A DNA stretch of 64,000 nucleotides from Woeseiaceae bacterium (GCA_021773095.1 JAJFKR010000034.1:62001-126000); one strand, 5' to 3'; positions 1-10,001 are shown, counted from the first letter of the stretch. A program made the numbers and translations. The notes: generated by a model not told the origin, from the letters alone.

Positions 1-959
1 ACCGCAAGCGAGAGGATAGGACCAATCGTAATCGCAAGGACTGCCAGAAGTGCGAAAAGTGCATTATTTCTGTCAGATTCTTCGGGTTTTGTCGCGTCAC
101 GAATAATGTCAACTGCCTGATCCCCGAACTTTCGACCTACCGCGAGCATTACAAGTATTAGCAGCGCATATATCGCCCAACCAACGAAGGCGTGATTTTC
201 CGGTGCCGAGATGTCGAAGTGAGTAAAATGGATTACTAGCACGATTGTAATTGCTCTGATGCTATTCGCGAGTACTGCTAATGCTCCCGCGAGGACAACG
301 AAAGATAATCTCTTCCAGTTCTTTTGGAAAAATATGTAGCTCATCAGTGTCGAAATGACTACCGTGACAATAACAAATCGAATGCCACTGCAGGCTTTGG
401 CGACCTCGTACCTGCCCGTCGGTACATCAAAGAACGCACCGTCACGAATAACTGGTATCCCGAATATCCTCATTGCTTCAACCGAGAAAAACGCTGTGAC
501 ATCGATCAAATAGGGAATAAGGAATTCTCCGAAAGGCACAGCGAACAGCAGATATGCCAATGGAAAGGCAATCGAACGGGCTACTACCGGACCCATTATC
601 GTCAAGACTACAGCGGAAATCATCGCTATGACAGAGAACTGGCTGGACAACTGTATGCCAACCATTTCGCTAAACCACCAGAGAGTCGAAAGCGCTATTA
701 CGCAGAATAGTCCTACAGTTGATTGCGACGTTTTCAGCTGCGCCAAAGCAGAGCGATCCTGCCAGATCAAAATAAAACTAATTGGGAATATCAGGAAACA
801 GTGATTGAATGCGTCAATCGTGGTCCATGTTCGATACATTGACGCAAACGTATCAAGATACAGAACGAAGAATACACCCAATACCACGAGCACTAGCCAA
901 GTCAACTTCATGATCTCCGACTTTTGGGTGATGAAATTCACTGATACACCATCCTTCAT
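1..959 (-). CDS. xrtA: exosortase A (XrtA), cut by the left edge
   Basis: An open frame runs from an ATG at 959 off the left edge, giving 319 visible codons. It encodes a hydrophobic multi-pass protein. The three exosortase catalytic residues are visible: Cys190 in AKACSGIRF, Arg235 in ANSIRAI and His256 in ENHAFVGWAIYALLI. XrtA is a membrane transpeptidase-like enzyme that processes PEP-CTERM proteins. Many XrtA proteins carry a C-terminal EpsI domain, which would lie outside the window. The start overlaps the stop of the upstream glycosyltransferase as TGATG, so the two are probably translationally coupled. A GTG one codon earlier is an alternative start. No PEP-CTERM substrate is visible in this window. 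Confidence 0.93.
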   Translation of the reverse strand, partial: MKDGVSVNFITQKSEIMKLTWLVLVVLGVFFVLYLDTFASMYRTWTTIDAFNHCFLIFPISFILIWQDRSALAQLKTSQSTVGLFCVIALSTLWWFSEMVGIQLSSQFSVIAMISAVVLTIMGPVVARSIAFPLAYLLFAVPFGEFLIPYLIDVTAFFSVEAMRIFGIPVIRDGAFFDVPTGRYEVAKACSGIRFVIVTVVISTLMSYIFFQKNWKRLSFVVLAGALAVLANSIRAITIVLVIHFTHFDISAPENHAFVGWAIYALLILVMLAVGRKFGDQAVDIIRDATKPEESDRNNALFALLAVLAITIGPILSLA

Positions 960-2152
960 CACGCTGCCCCACGCATTACGCGGTCGATAATATCATCCAA
1001 CTTTTGCATCGATGACGACCAATTGTGATTATTGAGTATTCGCGCTCTCGCAGCGGCCGAAAGCCTGCCACGCTCCTCTTTCGATTCAAGCAACCGAACA
1101 ACATGATCCGAGAATTGATCTCGGTTTGCTGCTGTCAAAAGGTGTGCCTGTGAGTTCGCGTCCACACCGCCCGCCGCCACGTCACTACAGACGACCGGTA
1201 CACCCATTGCCATCGACTCCAGAATCTTGTTTTGCGTGCCCCGGGCGATGGCAAGCGGCGCGACTGACAATGCCGACCCACGCACAAAGTCGCGTACGTC
1301 TGGAACCGTACCCGTGACCGTGACGCCTGAGTTCCTTCCAAGATTTCTGATTTCAGTTGACGGTTCCGCTCCGACAATGATCAGCCTTGTTGTTGGCCGC
1401 CTCGCCCGAATGGACGGCAGAATGTTCTTACAGAAATAGAGCATCGCTTGCTGATTCGGATAGTAGTCCATGCGGCCAATGAAACAGATCTGATCCGGTT
1501 CGTAGGGCTCGTCCGTCGGTGAAAAGTACTCGGCATCAACACCGTTAGGGAACCAGTCGGTATGTCGTGCCGCGGAAAAACTACTCAGCGTCTCAAGCTC
1601 AGCCGCTGTAGTACATGTCGACAGGTCGAATCGGCGCGCCAGTCGCTTTTCCTCGCGGCATAGCTTGGTGCCCTCAAGCCAGTACCCCATCGACAAGGGG
1701 AATCGACGAAATGTCGAATAATCGAGCCATTTCTGTGAATCCATGTCGCCGAAATCGAGAATGGAAGGGACTCCGTTGGCCGAACTGACATACTGCGCAG
1801 CAGATGAACAATGCACGAAGATCAGGTCATACCTGTTCCGTCGCAGCTCGTCTCGTATTTCGCGGTGTAGATCCCGTGAATAGAAATTACCCATGCTCGA
1901 TGGTATCGATGTTGGAAGTCGTACAACCATGTGTGCCACTGCGGCTACTGGGTTGATTTGGCCTACAATAAGATTGTCACAATATTCGTTTAGCGGTTGC
2001 CCTTCCGCCAGTTCCTCTGGTGAACGCGCCAGCGAACCGACCGTGACTGCGTGACCAGATTCCGTCAGATGCCGGATAATATTGAAAGGCCGAATCTTCC
2101 CACCACGTTTTGGGGGGAACGGCAGGCGGTGGCAGACGAATAGTATCTTCAT
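959..2152 (-). CDS. XrtA-associated glycosyltransferase, GT4 fold (TIGR03087-type)
   Basis: This 397-residue cytosolic glycosyltransferase has the N-terminal signature KILFVCHRLPFPPKRGGKIR, typical of the exosortase-A-associated sugar transferase family. The C-terminal half has the retaining GT-B donor site (GTQNKILESMAMGVPVV, near residue 310), where the Glu binds the nucleotide sugar. It probably adds a sugar to the lipid-linked repeat unit of the XrtA-associated polysaccharide. Its ATG shares one base with the stop of the amidotransferase (TAATG), and its stop overlaps xrtA, so it sits inside a tightly packed operon. The sugar and acceptor cannot be read from the sequence. Confidence 0.92.
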   Translation of the reverse strand: MKILFVCHRLPFPPKRGGKIRPFNIIRHLTESGHAVTVGSLARSPEELAEGQPLNEYCDNLIVGQINPVAAVAHMVVRLPTSIPSSMGNFYSRDLHREIRDELRRNRYDLIFVHCSSAAQYVSSANGVPSILDFGDMDSQKWLDYSTFRRFPLSMGYWLEGTKLCREEKRLARRFDLSTCTTAAELETLSSFSAARHTDWFPNGVDAEYFSPTDEPYEPDQICFIGRMDYYPNQQAMLYFCKNILPSIRARRPTTRLIIVGAEPSTEIRNLGRNSGVTVTGTVPDVRDFVRGSALSVAPLAIARGTQNKILESMAMGVPVVCSDVAAGGVDANSQAHLLTAANRDQFSDHVVRLLESKEERGRLSAAARARILNNHNWSSSMQKLDDIIDRVMRGAA

Positions 2153-4080
2153 TACGCCTGCACCTCTGCCAGTCGAGCCGATACTGTTTCCTGACTATCG
2201 CCGTCCAAATAAAGCTGACTCCAAAGTTCGAAGTTCAACAATGACAGCAGATGGTCAGTGTAATCCTCCTGGTTATCGCGATGGCTGGTTTTTATTTTCT
2301 CAATTTCCGTCCAGTCAAAAATTCCACGCTTTTGGATACTGTCTCTGCTAAGCGCGATGTCGAGATAACCGGATAACTCATTCTTGAACCAGCCGCCAAT
2401 TGGTGCACCAAAACCGCGTTTCTTACGGTCGATGATCTCGTCCGGCAGGATACCTCTGAGCGCTTGCTTTAGAGCGTATTTTAGTTTGGTCCCATGCACT
2501 TTCATGTCGGATGGCATAGTGCTTGCCAGATCCACGAGTCTGTCGTCGAGCAACGGCACACGACATTCCAGAGACGTCGTCATCGACATCCTGTCGGTAA
2601 GCATCAGCAGGTCGTCGGGCAATTGCGTCATCAGGTCGACATCGATAAGTCGCCGCAGCGGATCGCTCCGCGACGCGCCACCAAACGCCCTGCCCAGCGC
2701 ATCGGAATTCGAGGAAGTGGATGAGTTCAGTACGCGTGCGAGATCGGCTGATTTGAATACTCGCATGAATTCCTCATAGCGCTCGTCCGAATCCAGCTCT
2801 GCACCGGCAAGAAACCCCTTGGCCAACCGGGACCAGTCGAGCCATTTGGAGTGGCGATCACTGGGCAATGCTCTTCCAATGGGCTGCAATATTGATTTGC
2901 GAAGAACGGACGGGATGCGCCTGTACGAGCGCACCAGGTGCTCACTCCAGTATCGACGATAGCCGCCAAAAAGCTCGTCACCGCCAACGCCCGAGAGAAT
3001 CACGGTTACGTCCTTACGGGCGAACTTTGATACCAGGTAGGTGGTGATGAACGCGGCATCTGCAATCGGCTCGTCCATGTGCCAAAGCAGTTCCGGAAGT
3101 AACCTGGTTACATCGGGCTGCACGAGAATCTCGTGGTGGTCGGTCCCGAATTGTTTGGCGACCTGTCGTGCATAGGGCAGCTCATTGTAATACCCACCGC
3201 CCGTACCGGTATCGAAGCCAATCGAGTAGGTCTTAACAGGCGTATTGCTATTCTTTGCCATGAAAGCCACGACTGCACTGGAGTCGATACCGCCACTAAG
3301 GAACGCCCCCAGTGGAACGTCGCTGACCATCTGCGATACGACAGCAGCTTCCAGCGCCTCTGCGATATCGCTTGCCCATTCACTTTCTGATTTTTGTATC
3401 GGCTTTGAGTCGGCAAGTTGCCAGTAGCGTTCCTGAGAGACTCCATCCTGATCCGCAATGAGCAGAGTGCCCGGTGGCAATTTCTGGATCCCTTTCAGCA
3501 TGGACAATGGAGCTGGTACATAACCCAGTGCGAGATATTCCTGTAACGCTACCGGGTCGATCTCTCGTTCGAAGCCCGGGACTTCGAGAATGGACTTCAG
3601 TTCCGAGGAAAACGCGAGGTAACTCGAATTGGACGATACATAGAGAGGCTTGATGCCGAGTCGGTCTCGCGCGAGCAGCAGCCTCTTTCGAGGCGAGTCC
3701 CATAGTGCAAGAGCAAACATGCCGCTCAAATGACTCACGAAGTCGATGCCGTGTTCTTCATACAGATGCACGATGACTTCGCTGTCGCTGTCGGTCTTAA
3801 ACACGTGACCTTTAGATCTTAGTTCCTTCCTCAACTCGCGGAAGTTGTAGATCTCGCCGTTACAGATCGCTGTTACTGACTCGTCCTCATTGGCGATCGG
3901 CTGGTGACCACCAGCGACGTCGATAATGGCGAGACGTTGCATGCCGAACATCAGTTCATTGTCGACAAATACGCCGTAATCGTCCGGCCCACGGTGTCTC
4001 TGAGCACGTCCCATCTCGTCAATGACTGATGGATCAAACCGACGTCCGGATCGATTGAGGATTCCATATATTCCGCACAT
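2152..4080 (-). CDS. XrtA-associated amidotransferase, asparagine-synthase-like (TIGR03108-type)
   Basis: This 642-residue protein has two domains. The N-terminal class II glutamine amidotransferase has catalytic Cys2 (MCGIYG) and RHRGPDD near residue 28. The C-terminal asparagine-synthetase-like ATP pyrophosphatase domain has the P-loop LSGGIDSS near residue 263 and SGVGGDELFGGYRR near residue 365. The length matches the exosortase-A-associated subfamily (about 630 residues). In these loci it is thought to amidate a glycan or protein carboxylate rather than make asparagine, but the substrate is unproven. It lies 18 bp after the FemAB-like gene and overlaps the next gene by one base. Confidence 0.93.
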   Translation of the reverse strand: MCGIYGILNRSGRRFDPSVIDEMGRAQRHRGPDDYGVFVDNELMFGMQRLAIIDVAGGHQPIANEDESVTAICNGEIYNFRELRKELRSKGHVFKTDSDSEVIVHLYEEHGIDFVSHLSGMFALALWDSPRKRLLLARDRLGIKPLYVSSNSSYLAFSSELKSILEVPGFEREIDPVALQEYLALGYVPAPLSMLKGIQKLPPGTLLIADQDGVSQERYWQLADSKPIQKSESEWASDIAEALEAAVVSQMVSDVPLGAFLSGGIDSSAVVAFMAKNSNTPVKTYSIGFDTGTGGGYYNELPYARQVAKQFGTDHHEILVQPDVTRLLPELLWHMDEPIADAAFITTYLVSKFARKDVTVILSGVGGDELFGGYRRYWSEHLVRSYRRIPSVLRKSILQPIGRALPSDRHSKWLDWSRLAKGFLAGAELDSDERYEEFMRVFKSADLARVLNSSTSSNSDALGRAFGGASRSDPLRRLIDVDLMTQLPDDLLMLTDRMSMTTSLECRVPLLDDRLVDLASTMPSDMKVHGTKLKYALKQALRGILPDEIIDRKKRGFGAPIGGWFKNELSGYLDIALSRDSIQKRGIFDWTEIEKIKTSHRDNQEDYTDHLLSLLNFELWSQLYLDGDSQETVSARLAEVQA

Positions 4081-4098
4081 ATCGTCAGGTGTAACTCA

Positions 4099-5136
4099 TC
4101 AGCCCAGGCGCCTGGCAATTGGTGGACCGAGCATCCCCGCAATCGCAAGCGGAAATTTCTTCCAGGTTTTGATCAGGAATTGGTAGTGAGAATTCGACGG
4201 ATTCAGATTTGGAACTTCCTTGGTTCTAACCAGATCATATTGATAGGCCAAAGGTTGCGGCTCAAATCCCCAGTGTTTTTTAAAACGATACGCCCCACTC
4301 CCCACTGAGCTTCGACCGTAGTCGAATATCTTGACCCCGTCCCGGCAAGCTCGCTCCATCACCGCCCAATACATGAAATCGTTTCCTTTAAGGCCACGGG
4401 CCGGCTCACCACCACCTCCGTAATAGGGCAACACTTCGTTCTCGTACCGAAAACTCATAACGCTGCAAACAGTTTTTTTCTCATGCGTAATTGTCGTTAT
4501 TTCGACTTGATCCCCGAACTCCTCCTTAATGGCACGCAACCAACCATGGCCGAAAAACGGCGTACCGAGGTTACGTTTGCACTCAAGCATCGCGAAATAC
4601 AGTCGATCCGTATTTTGATCAATCTCAGCCTTCAGTCCCGCCTTAATGCCTTTACGAATCATCGCCCGTTGCTTGCGGGGTATCGCCATCAAATTCGCTT
4701 CCGGGTCGGGGTCTATGTCTTTGCGAAAAGTCACGTATGTATCTTTGGTTAGCCATTCGCCGGCAAGAGGTACCTGATTTCTCAATTCCAGGTAGTCGAC
4801 GCCAAGCTCTTCAGCTAGATTTCTCGCAGCCTGCACGACTTGGTCGAGCGCCAGTTCATTGATAGCGATCGGACCTCCGTAAACAAGGAATGGCACCGAA
4901 ATCAGCGCATCGCCAAATAACCAACTCTTGACGCGGGCCAATGGCAGAACCGCCGCAATTTCACCGCCACTTTCGCAGTACAAATAGTGAGCTTGGTGTT
5001 GCAGCGCCTTTTCGAAAAGGCGCCTCCAACCCGCCAGATGGTAGAAGGTGCCGTCTGGTGACTGGCGGACAAAGTTGTCCCAGCGAGCATCGTCGCTATC
5101 GTCCAGCCGCTTAACCACAATCTCTTGCTTACTCAT
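4099..5136 (-). CDS. FemAB-like aminoacyl/peptidyl transferase, XrtA-associated (TIGR03019-type)
   Basis: This 345-residue protein belongs to the FemAB/GNAT-like superfamily. Features include FVRQSPDGTFYHLAGWRRLF near the N terminus and KGNDFMYWAVMERACRDG followed by FDYGRSSVGSGAYRFKKHWG in the second acyltransferase-like domain (residues about 250-290). Classical FemAB enzymes add amino acids from tRNA to peptidoglycan precursors. This subfamily is confined to exosortase loci, so addition of an aminoacyl group to the polysaccharide is an inference. Its start overlaps the deacetylase stop by 4 bp (ATGA), consistent with co-translation, and pairing with the amidotransferase is usual in these operons. 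Confidence 0.92.
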   Translation of the reverse strand: MSKQEIVVKRLDDSDDARWDNFVRQSPDGTFYHLAGWRRLFEKALQHQAHYLYCESGGEIAAVLPLARVKSWLFGDALISVPFLVYGGPIAINELALDQVVQAARNLAEELGVDYLELRNQVPLAGEWLTKDTYVTFRKDIDPDPEANLMAIPRKQRAMIRKGIKAGLKAEIDQNTDRLYFAMLECKRNLGTPFFGHGWLRAIKEEFGDQVEITTITHEKKTVCSVMSFRYENEVLPYYGGGGEPARGLKGNDFMYWAVMERACRDGVKIFDYGRSSVGSGAYRFKKHWGFEPQPLAYQYDLVRTKEVPNLNPSNSHYQFLIKTWKKFPLAIAGMLGPPIARRLG

Positions 5137-6020
5137 GCTGAGCCCAGGAAGATCCGGTCCATACGGTCCCAGTCAAAATCCCGCAACATTTGTGACAGAC
5201 GAGACTCAAACTTGCCGAGATTAACGTAATGTCGAAATCTGGCTTTCCCGGATATGCCCTCGATTTTCGGTTGGTCCGGGTCAAGTTCCCAAGGATGAAA
5301 GTAAAAGACTGCCGGCATTTGCTCCTTAACGTTTATTCGTCTGACCGCCCATTTTGAATAAGGGACCGGCAGCAATCGGAAGTAACCGCCACCTGAGCAA
5401 GGCCAGTTTCGCCCCATCAATGAAACAGATGACATTGGTATTTCCAATACTCCCGTATCCGAGCTTCGAAAAGGAAACCTCGGCGCTTCCGGCAGTCCAT
5501 AATGATCATGCTGAATCGGGAACACGCTGGAACTGTATGTGTACCCCGCTTCAGCAAGTACATCGTGCGCCCAAAGTGTCTTCTGCCCTATCGAGAAGCT
5601 GGGCGCCCGATATCCTGCTACCCGCGTTCCTGAAACGTCCTCGAGCCGTCTTCGAGATTCTTCCACATCCGCACGAAACTCTGCTTGGCTAAAACTCCCG
5701 ATGCGTGAGTGCTCAATACCATGACTCGCAATTTCGTGGCCCGACTCTGCGATATTTCGTACCACCTGCGGAAAGTTCTGGCAAACCCAACCCAGCGTAA
5801 AGAATGTTCCTTTTACTCCTGCTTCATCGAACATTTCGAGAATCTTGTCGATGTTCCGCGGCAACCTCGCCGGCATATTTTCCCAATCGTCTCGGGAAAT
5901 CGTGTTTTCAAATGCTGAAACCTGAAAATAGTCCTCAACATCTACAGTCATCGCGTTCGGTAGTTGTTTGCCCCTGTATTCTTGTGCCAGGTTTTCGAAT
6001 TTCGTGGCAACAGCAGTCAT
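5133..6020 (-). CDS. polysaccharide deacetylase, XrtA-locus subfamily (TIGR03006/DUF3473-type)
   Basis: This 295-residue carbohydrate esterase 4 (NodB-fold) protein has MTVDVEDYFQVSAFE, which supplies the catalytic Asp pair, then SHGIEHSRIG with the two metal-binding His residues. VAGYRAPSFSIG follows near residue 138. The C-terminal block FYFHPWELDPDQP is the DUF3473 signature of the PEP-CTERM-locus subfamily. There is no signal peptide, so it probably removes N-acetyl groups from cytosolic or membrane-associated intermediates, although related members act in the periplasm. Its start shares one base with the barrel gene's stop. The NodB residues look intact, so activity is likely. Confidence 0.93.
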   Translation of the reverse strand: MTAVATKFENLAQEYRGKQLPNAMTVDVEDYFQVSAFENTISRDDWENMPARLPRNIDKILEMFDEAGVKGTFFTLGWVCQNFPQVVRNIAESGHEIASHGIEHSRIGSFSQAEFRADVEESRRRLEDVSGTRVAGYRAPSFSIGQKTLWAHDVLAEAGYTYSSSVFPIQHDHYGLPEAPRFPFRSSDTGVLEIPMSSVSLMGRNWPCSGGGYFRLLPVPYSKWAVRRINVKEQMPAVFYFHPWELDPDQPKIEGISGKARFRHYVNLGKFESRLSQMLRDFDWDRMDRIFLGSA

Positions 6021-7456
6021 TAGAATTCTGTTCGGAGCATCAATCGAATCTGGTTTTCATCATAATCGAACGTATTGGATACAGTTGCATCCTGACTCGA
6101 ATGCACACCTTCCAGGCGCACGCTTAGGCGCTCGGAGAAATTATATGCAAGGTCTATATTTACCCTCAAGAGTTCATCTCGACGACCGGATTGGTCCCTC
6201 TCGCTGATATCTGTACCGAGCCCAAATGTCGTTTTGGTGCCAACGTTCCAACTCCAGCGTAAGGCCACCCCTGAATATCTTTCGTCTTCGAGCGCAACGC
6301 CGTCCGCCGTCGTTCTCTGCTCTCGTTCCTCCGCAAATACTCGCAAAGTTAGCTCACTCTTGGACAACTTGATGCTTGTGCGAAACTCTCCACGCCGACG
6401 AATGAATCGATCACTTTGGCCTGGTTGATCAAGAATATTGTCGAGATTATCGGTATTGGTTATCGGGCGCCGTTCGAATGCCAGGTCTCCCCGCGTGGAT
6501 GGCCCCTCATTGTAGGTTATGGAGATATCGCCCCGCTTTAACGTGTACGAAAAATCACCTCGATACGATGTGCCGTAGCTGCGATCACCAGCAGCGAGTT
6601 CAAGATTCATTCGTTGATTAGGCTTGTATTGGAATCCTGCCTCCCAGAAGTCTTCATCCATATTGGGTGTGAAAATATCGTCGAATGAAGTTTCTGCACC
6701 ACCGACAACAAACACTCGAAGCCCGCTATTTACCCAAATCCCGAGATTGGCGGCTGCCCTCTGGAATTCCCATGGAATTGAAATTTCGTACTCCATGCGG
6801 CGGTACTGGTAGTCAAGGCCCCAGGCCAGCCCCTGTTGACTTTCAATGTTATTGAGTTGGAGCAGCCCGTAACGTTCGTTATTGGCCTGAAACAAGTCGC
6901 TATCGTACTCAGCATCGCGGTACCCAACCTCCGCAAGAAGATCCACTTGCCCGATTCGTTGTTGCCAATAGGGACTAATTTCAAATGTACGCGAATCGAC
7001 GCGGTTTCCGCTTACGGGCAAATTTGATGTTGGGAACTGTCCATCCGGAGTGACGATCGACTGAAAATTGACAGCACTCACGTCCAGAAAAAGTCTTTCC
7101 TTTACGAGTGCTGCCGTCAGGCTGGCGTCCAGTGTATGAAATATATCATTGGCATCATCAAGATTTGAGTAGAAGTAACCTGTGGGCCGGTATCGCAGGT
7201 TGGCGGTGAGCCGCTCGCTATCCTTCACCAATGAAAACTCAGGTGCTATCGTATACACCGTCTCGCTTTGTTCGAGGCTGTTTGCGGATAACAATATATT
7301 GTCTGTGCGAATAACACCCAGATCGATGATCAGCCCGAATTCTGCTGGTGCAGCAACTGACACCATTGGAATAAGTAAGAGCGATGCGAACACACCGTAG
7401 ACAAACTTGTTCGGCAGTTTCTCGTGCACATGGTATCTATCCTTCTTCTTTTCCAT
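6020..7456 (-). CDS. outer-membrane beta-barrel protein of XrtA loci (TIGR03016-type)
   Basis: This exported protein has 478 residues. The frame is open to 7525, but ATG 7456 follows AGAGGATACAGGT with a good Shine-Dalgarno, and the protein then starts with a charged stretch and a signal sequence ending VSVAAPA. The rest alternates polar and hydrophobic residues in many short strands and ends LRTEF, with the aromatic terminus typical of outer-membrane porins. It resembles the putative outer-membrane protein family of PEP-CTERM loci, possibly the export barrel for the polysaccharide. The N terminus overlaps the kinase gene by 20 bp. Confidence 0.88.
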   Translation of the reverse strand: MEKKKDRYHVHEKLPNKFVYGVFASLLLIPMVSVAAPAEFGLIIDLGVIRTDNILLSANSLEQSETVYTIAPEFSLVKDSERLTANLRYRPTGYFYSNLDDANDIFHTLDASLTAALVKERLFLDVSAVNFQSIVTPDGQFPTSNLPVSGNRVDSRTFEISPYWQQRIGQVDLLAEVGYRDAEYDSDLFQANNERYGLLQLNNIESQQGLAWGLDYQYRRMEYEISIPWEFQRAAANLGIWVNSGLRVFVVGGAETSFDDIFTPNMDEDFWEAGFQYKPNQRMNLELAAGDRSYGTSYRGDFSYTLKRGDISITYNEGPSTRGDLAFERRPITNTDNLDNILDQPGQSDRFIRRRGEFRTSIKLSKSELTLRVFAEEREQRTTADGVALEDERYSGVALRWSWNVGTKTTFGLGTDISERDQSGRRDELLRVNIDLAYNFSERLSVRLEGVHSSQDATVSNTFDYDENQIRLMLRTEF

Positions 7457-8363
7457 ACCTGTATCCTCTTTTTGGCGCGGAATAGTAGCCGTATTCACTC
7501 CCGGCGTAGCCTCCAAATGCCGCATTTCTCGCTTTGTTCAGGATTGCATTAATCGGTTTTGATCGGTCCAGTGAAGACAGCGCCTGTAGCATCGCTTCCT
7601 GTGACGATTCACCGGCCTCGACGACCATCACTATCTGCCCCATATTCTCCGCCAATACGTGGGCTTCATTGGTCAGGAGCAATGGTGGAGTGTCCACAAT
7701 GATTGCACGCGCATTATATCGTTCGGATAATGTGTGTATCAGTTCTTTCATTCTCCGACTGGCCAGCAATTCCGTGGCCTCTTCGTGCTGGCGGCCGGCC
7801 GGCACAACGACTATGTCGTACAAATCAGTCCCAACCAGGATATCGTCAAGAGTCACGGAAGAGTCGAGTAAGTAGTCAATTAGCCCCACACGATCCTCAA
7901 GTCCCAAGGCACGACTGATATTGGGCTTCAAGACATCGGCGTCGACAATAACGGCACCCACATCACGCTCCCTGGCAATGCTTGTAGACAGGTTGAATGA
8001 ACAGAATGTCTTTCCGGACTTCGGCAGCGCGCTTGCTATCATGATTACGTTGGCATCATCTTCACCGGCCCCCGCGATAGCGAATGCCGTGTTCAAGATA
8101 GGGCGCTTAATCTGTCGGAACTCCTGTCTGACCAACTCAATATCTTCATCACGGGGATGCAAACCCTGATTCTTGAGCTCATCAATATCCACGTTAGTGC
8201 TGAATGTAGCTGCTTGCTCATCGACTACTACGTCATCCGCAATGAAGCGTCTCCTCGGACGCACTGCCGATGAACGTCGCTCTTTGACCTGCGAGGTTTC
8301 CTGCCCTTGCGATGCGTCACCGCTATCGCGGAGTTTTCCCAGCGCTTTGTATATCTTGCTCAC
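7437..8363 (-). CDS. BY-type tyrosine autokinase, XrtA-associated (TIGR03018-type)
   Basis: This 308-residue cytoplasmic P-loop kinase has a variant Walker A, ALPKSGKTF (near residue 112), Walker A' VDADVLKP and Walker B IIVDTPPLLL. The C-terminal tail is tyrosine-rich (GGYAGSEYGYYSAPKRGYRY), as expected for autophosphorylation. Such kinases work with the cytoplasmic end of the Wzz-like polymerase co-regulator encoded next door, cycling phosphorylation to control chain length and export. It directly follows the Wzz-like gene with no intergenic base, so the two form a classic split kinase/activator pair. A second, tail-less homologue lies at 50574-51380. Confidence 0.93.
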   Translation of the reverse strand: MSKIYKALGKLRDSGDASQGQETSQVKERRSSAVRPRRRFIADDVVVDEQAATFSTNVDIDELKNQGLHPRDEDIELVRQEFRQIKRPILNTAFAIAGAGEDDANVIMIASALPKSGKTFCSFNLSTSIARERDVGAVIVDADVLKPNISRALGLEDRVGLIDYLLDSSVTLDDILVGTDLYDIVVVPAGRQHEEATELLASRRMKELIHTLSERYNARAIIVDTPPLLLTNEAHVLAENMGQIVMVVEAGESSQEAMLQALSSLDRSKPINAILNKARNAAFGGYAGSEYGYYSAPKRGYRYGKEEG

Positions 8364-9962
8364 CTAGGAACTCGACCCGGTGATCTGACGAAGTATCGGT
8401 GATGCTTGCTCTGCAAACAGCGAAACCACGGTGAAAGATACAACGAGCAATCCAATCGCTGCCGCAAACCGCAGGCGCCCTTTTCTCTTGTCTTGAAGAT
8501 CTTCAGGTGACATCAACAGACTGACAGACCCGAGCACGGGTAATCCAGTCACGGCAGTGACGGCACGGCCGGTAAAGAACACTGGGTGGAGTTGATTTAA
8601 CAGGAATGTCAACGCGCCGCCCAGACCCAACGCGACCAAAAGGACTCCTGCCAGCAACAATTGCCTCTTAGGCCCGGCGGGCTTCAGTCCTGCAAATGGA
8701 GGATCAATAATGCGAAACTGTACATCATCAATACTGTTTTCCACGTCTTCGCCGATTTTCGCTGTCTCAAGCTGTTTAAGAAGTTGTTGGTGCTTGGCCT
8801 GCACTACAACGTAGTCTCGATTGAGCCGCCCAAGCTCAGCCTCTACCTGAGGAACCGTGTTCACGAGCATCCTGAGCCTGCTTTCTTCTTGCTGTTGCTG
8901 GCGAAGTTCAGCCTGTAACGAGGCGATTTCGACTTCCGTATTGGAAAGCTGGATACGCATATTCTGGTAGACAGGATTAATATCCAGCGGACTGGCTGCT
9001 ATCGGGCCACTCGGATTCGCGCCGGCGGCAGCGCGCTCCTCTTCCTGCTGTTTTTTCAACAGATCGATCGTGTCCAGAATCTGGCCGATTCGTGGATGCT
9101 TGTCTGTGTACTGGAGTCTTAGTTCCTCAAGCTGAGATTCGAGTTGCCTAATCTTCCCACTGGTGAAACCACCTCCGCCAGATGCAGTCTCCGATGGCAT
9201 TATTCCGAATACCGGTTCCTCGCCTTCGAGCTGACGCAATAACTCCGCACGACGCTCCTGACCTAAGCGGAGTCTACTTTGTGTCGCCGCCAGAGTAGTC
9301 TCTGCAGCCTGCAACCTGGAGAAATAATCACCCTGTTTACCCGGCATGTAAGCGACGTTATCTCGCTTGAATTTCGCCAACCGGTCCTCGGCCGCGGTCA
9401 GGCGGTTCTCATAGTCGTTAATTTGGCCTTGTAAGAACGACTGGGCCTGACGCGCTTCTGATCGATCAGCACCGAGGGAGTTTTCAACAAAGGTACTTAC
9501 CAGTGAGTCGACAACAGCAACGGCCTTGGCGCGATCGGGGTCCTGATATGAAATCGAGAAGATGTTATCCCTATTCCCCGCAACTTGAATCCTATCTTGC
9601 AACGTATTCAACAGGTCCTCAAATTCCTGATCGGTCTCAGCTCGCAGGTCAAGATCCGTGACGCGAGCAACTTCGGCAAGATTAGGACGGCTCAACATTT
9701 CTCGAGTTACAAAAGTTACCTCATTCATAACATTCGATGACGCAGCAATTCCCCTCAGGAGCGGTCTTATCGCATTTTCGGTATCCACATAAATGCGTGC
9801 ACTTGCTTCATAAACCGGCGGCATCACATACACCGCGATCCAACCTGTAAGACTGACAGCCCACATCACAACGACAGCACGCCATCGATATCGCCACATG
9901 CCGCGCGCGTGCGCTTCGACGGTGGTAAGCAAGTCACGAATGACTTGATTATCTTCTTGCAT
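8364..9962 (-). CDS. Wzz-like polysaccharide chain-length determinant, XrtA-associated (TIGR03007-type)
   Basis: This 532-residue inner-membrane protein starts with a short cytoplasmic stretch, then a TM segment near residues 27-47 and a Wzz domain (PPVYEASARIYVD). Long periplasmic coiled-coil segments follow (residues about 175-240 and 265-390, rich in Gln, Glu, Leu and Arg). Near residue 425 comes the PFAGLKPAGPKR motif, just before the second TM helix, with one further hydrophobic segment at about 495-515. It sets chain length and activates the adjacent tyrosine kinase. The kinase domain is not fused, so this is the two-gene arrangement. Confidence 0.93.
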   Translation of the reverse strand: MQEDNQVIRDLLTTVEAHARGMWRYRWRAVVVMWAVSLTGWIAVYVMPPVYEASARIYVDTENAIRPLLRGIAASSNVMNEVTFVTREMLSRPNLAEVARVTDLDLRAETDQEFEDLLNTLQDRIQVAGNRDNIFSISYQDPDRAKAVAVVDSLVSTFVENSLGADRSEARQAQSFLQGQINDYENRLTAAEDRLAKFKRDNVAYMPGKQGDYFSRLQAAETTLAATQSRLRLGQERRAELLRQLEGEEPVFGIMPSETASGGGGFTSGKIRQLESQLEELRLQYTDKHPRIGQILDTIDLLKKQQEEERAAAGANPSGPIAASPLDINPVYQNMRIQLSNTEVEIASLQAELRQQQQEESRLRMLVNTVPQVEAELGRLNRDYVVVQAKHQQLLKQLETAKIGEDVENSIDDVQFRIIDPPFAGLKPAGPKRQLLLAGVLLVALGLGGALTFLLNQLHPVFFTGRAVTAVTGLPVLGSVSLLMSPEDLQDKRKGRLRFAAAIGLLVVSFTVVSLFAEQASPILRQITGSSS

Positions 9963-10001
9963 GCCCTAATTTCCCTATATCGGTCGGCGCAGTGGTGATC
10001 A

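Noticed and set aside
324..710. Plus-strand open frame of 128 codons
   Set aside because: It is antisense to xrtA, whose minus-strand frame carries the conserved Cys/Arg/His residues. The plus-strand product has no recognisable motif.
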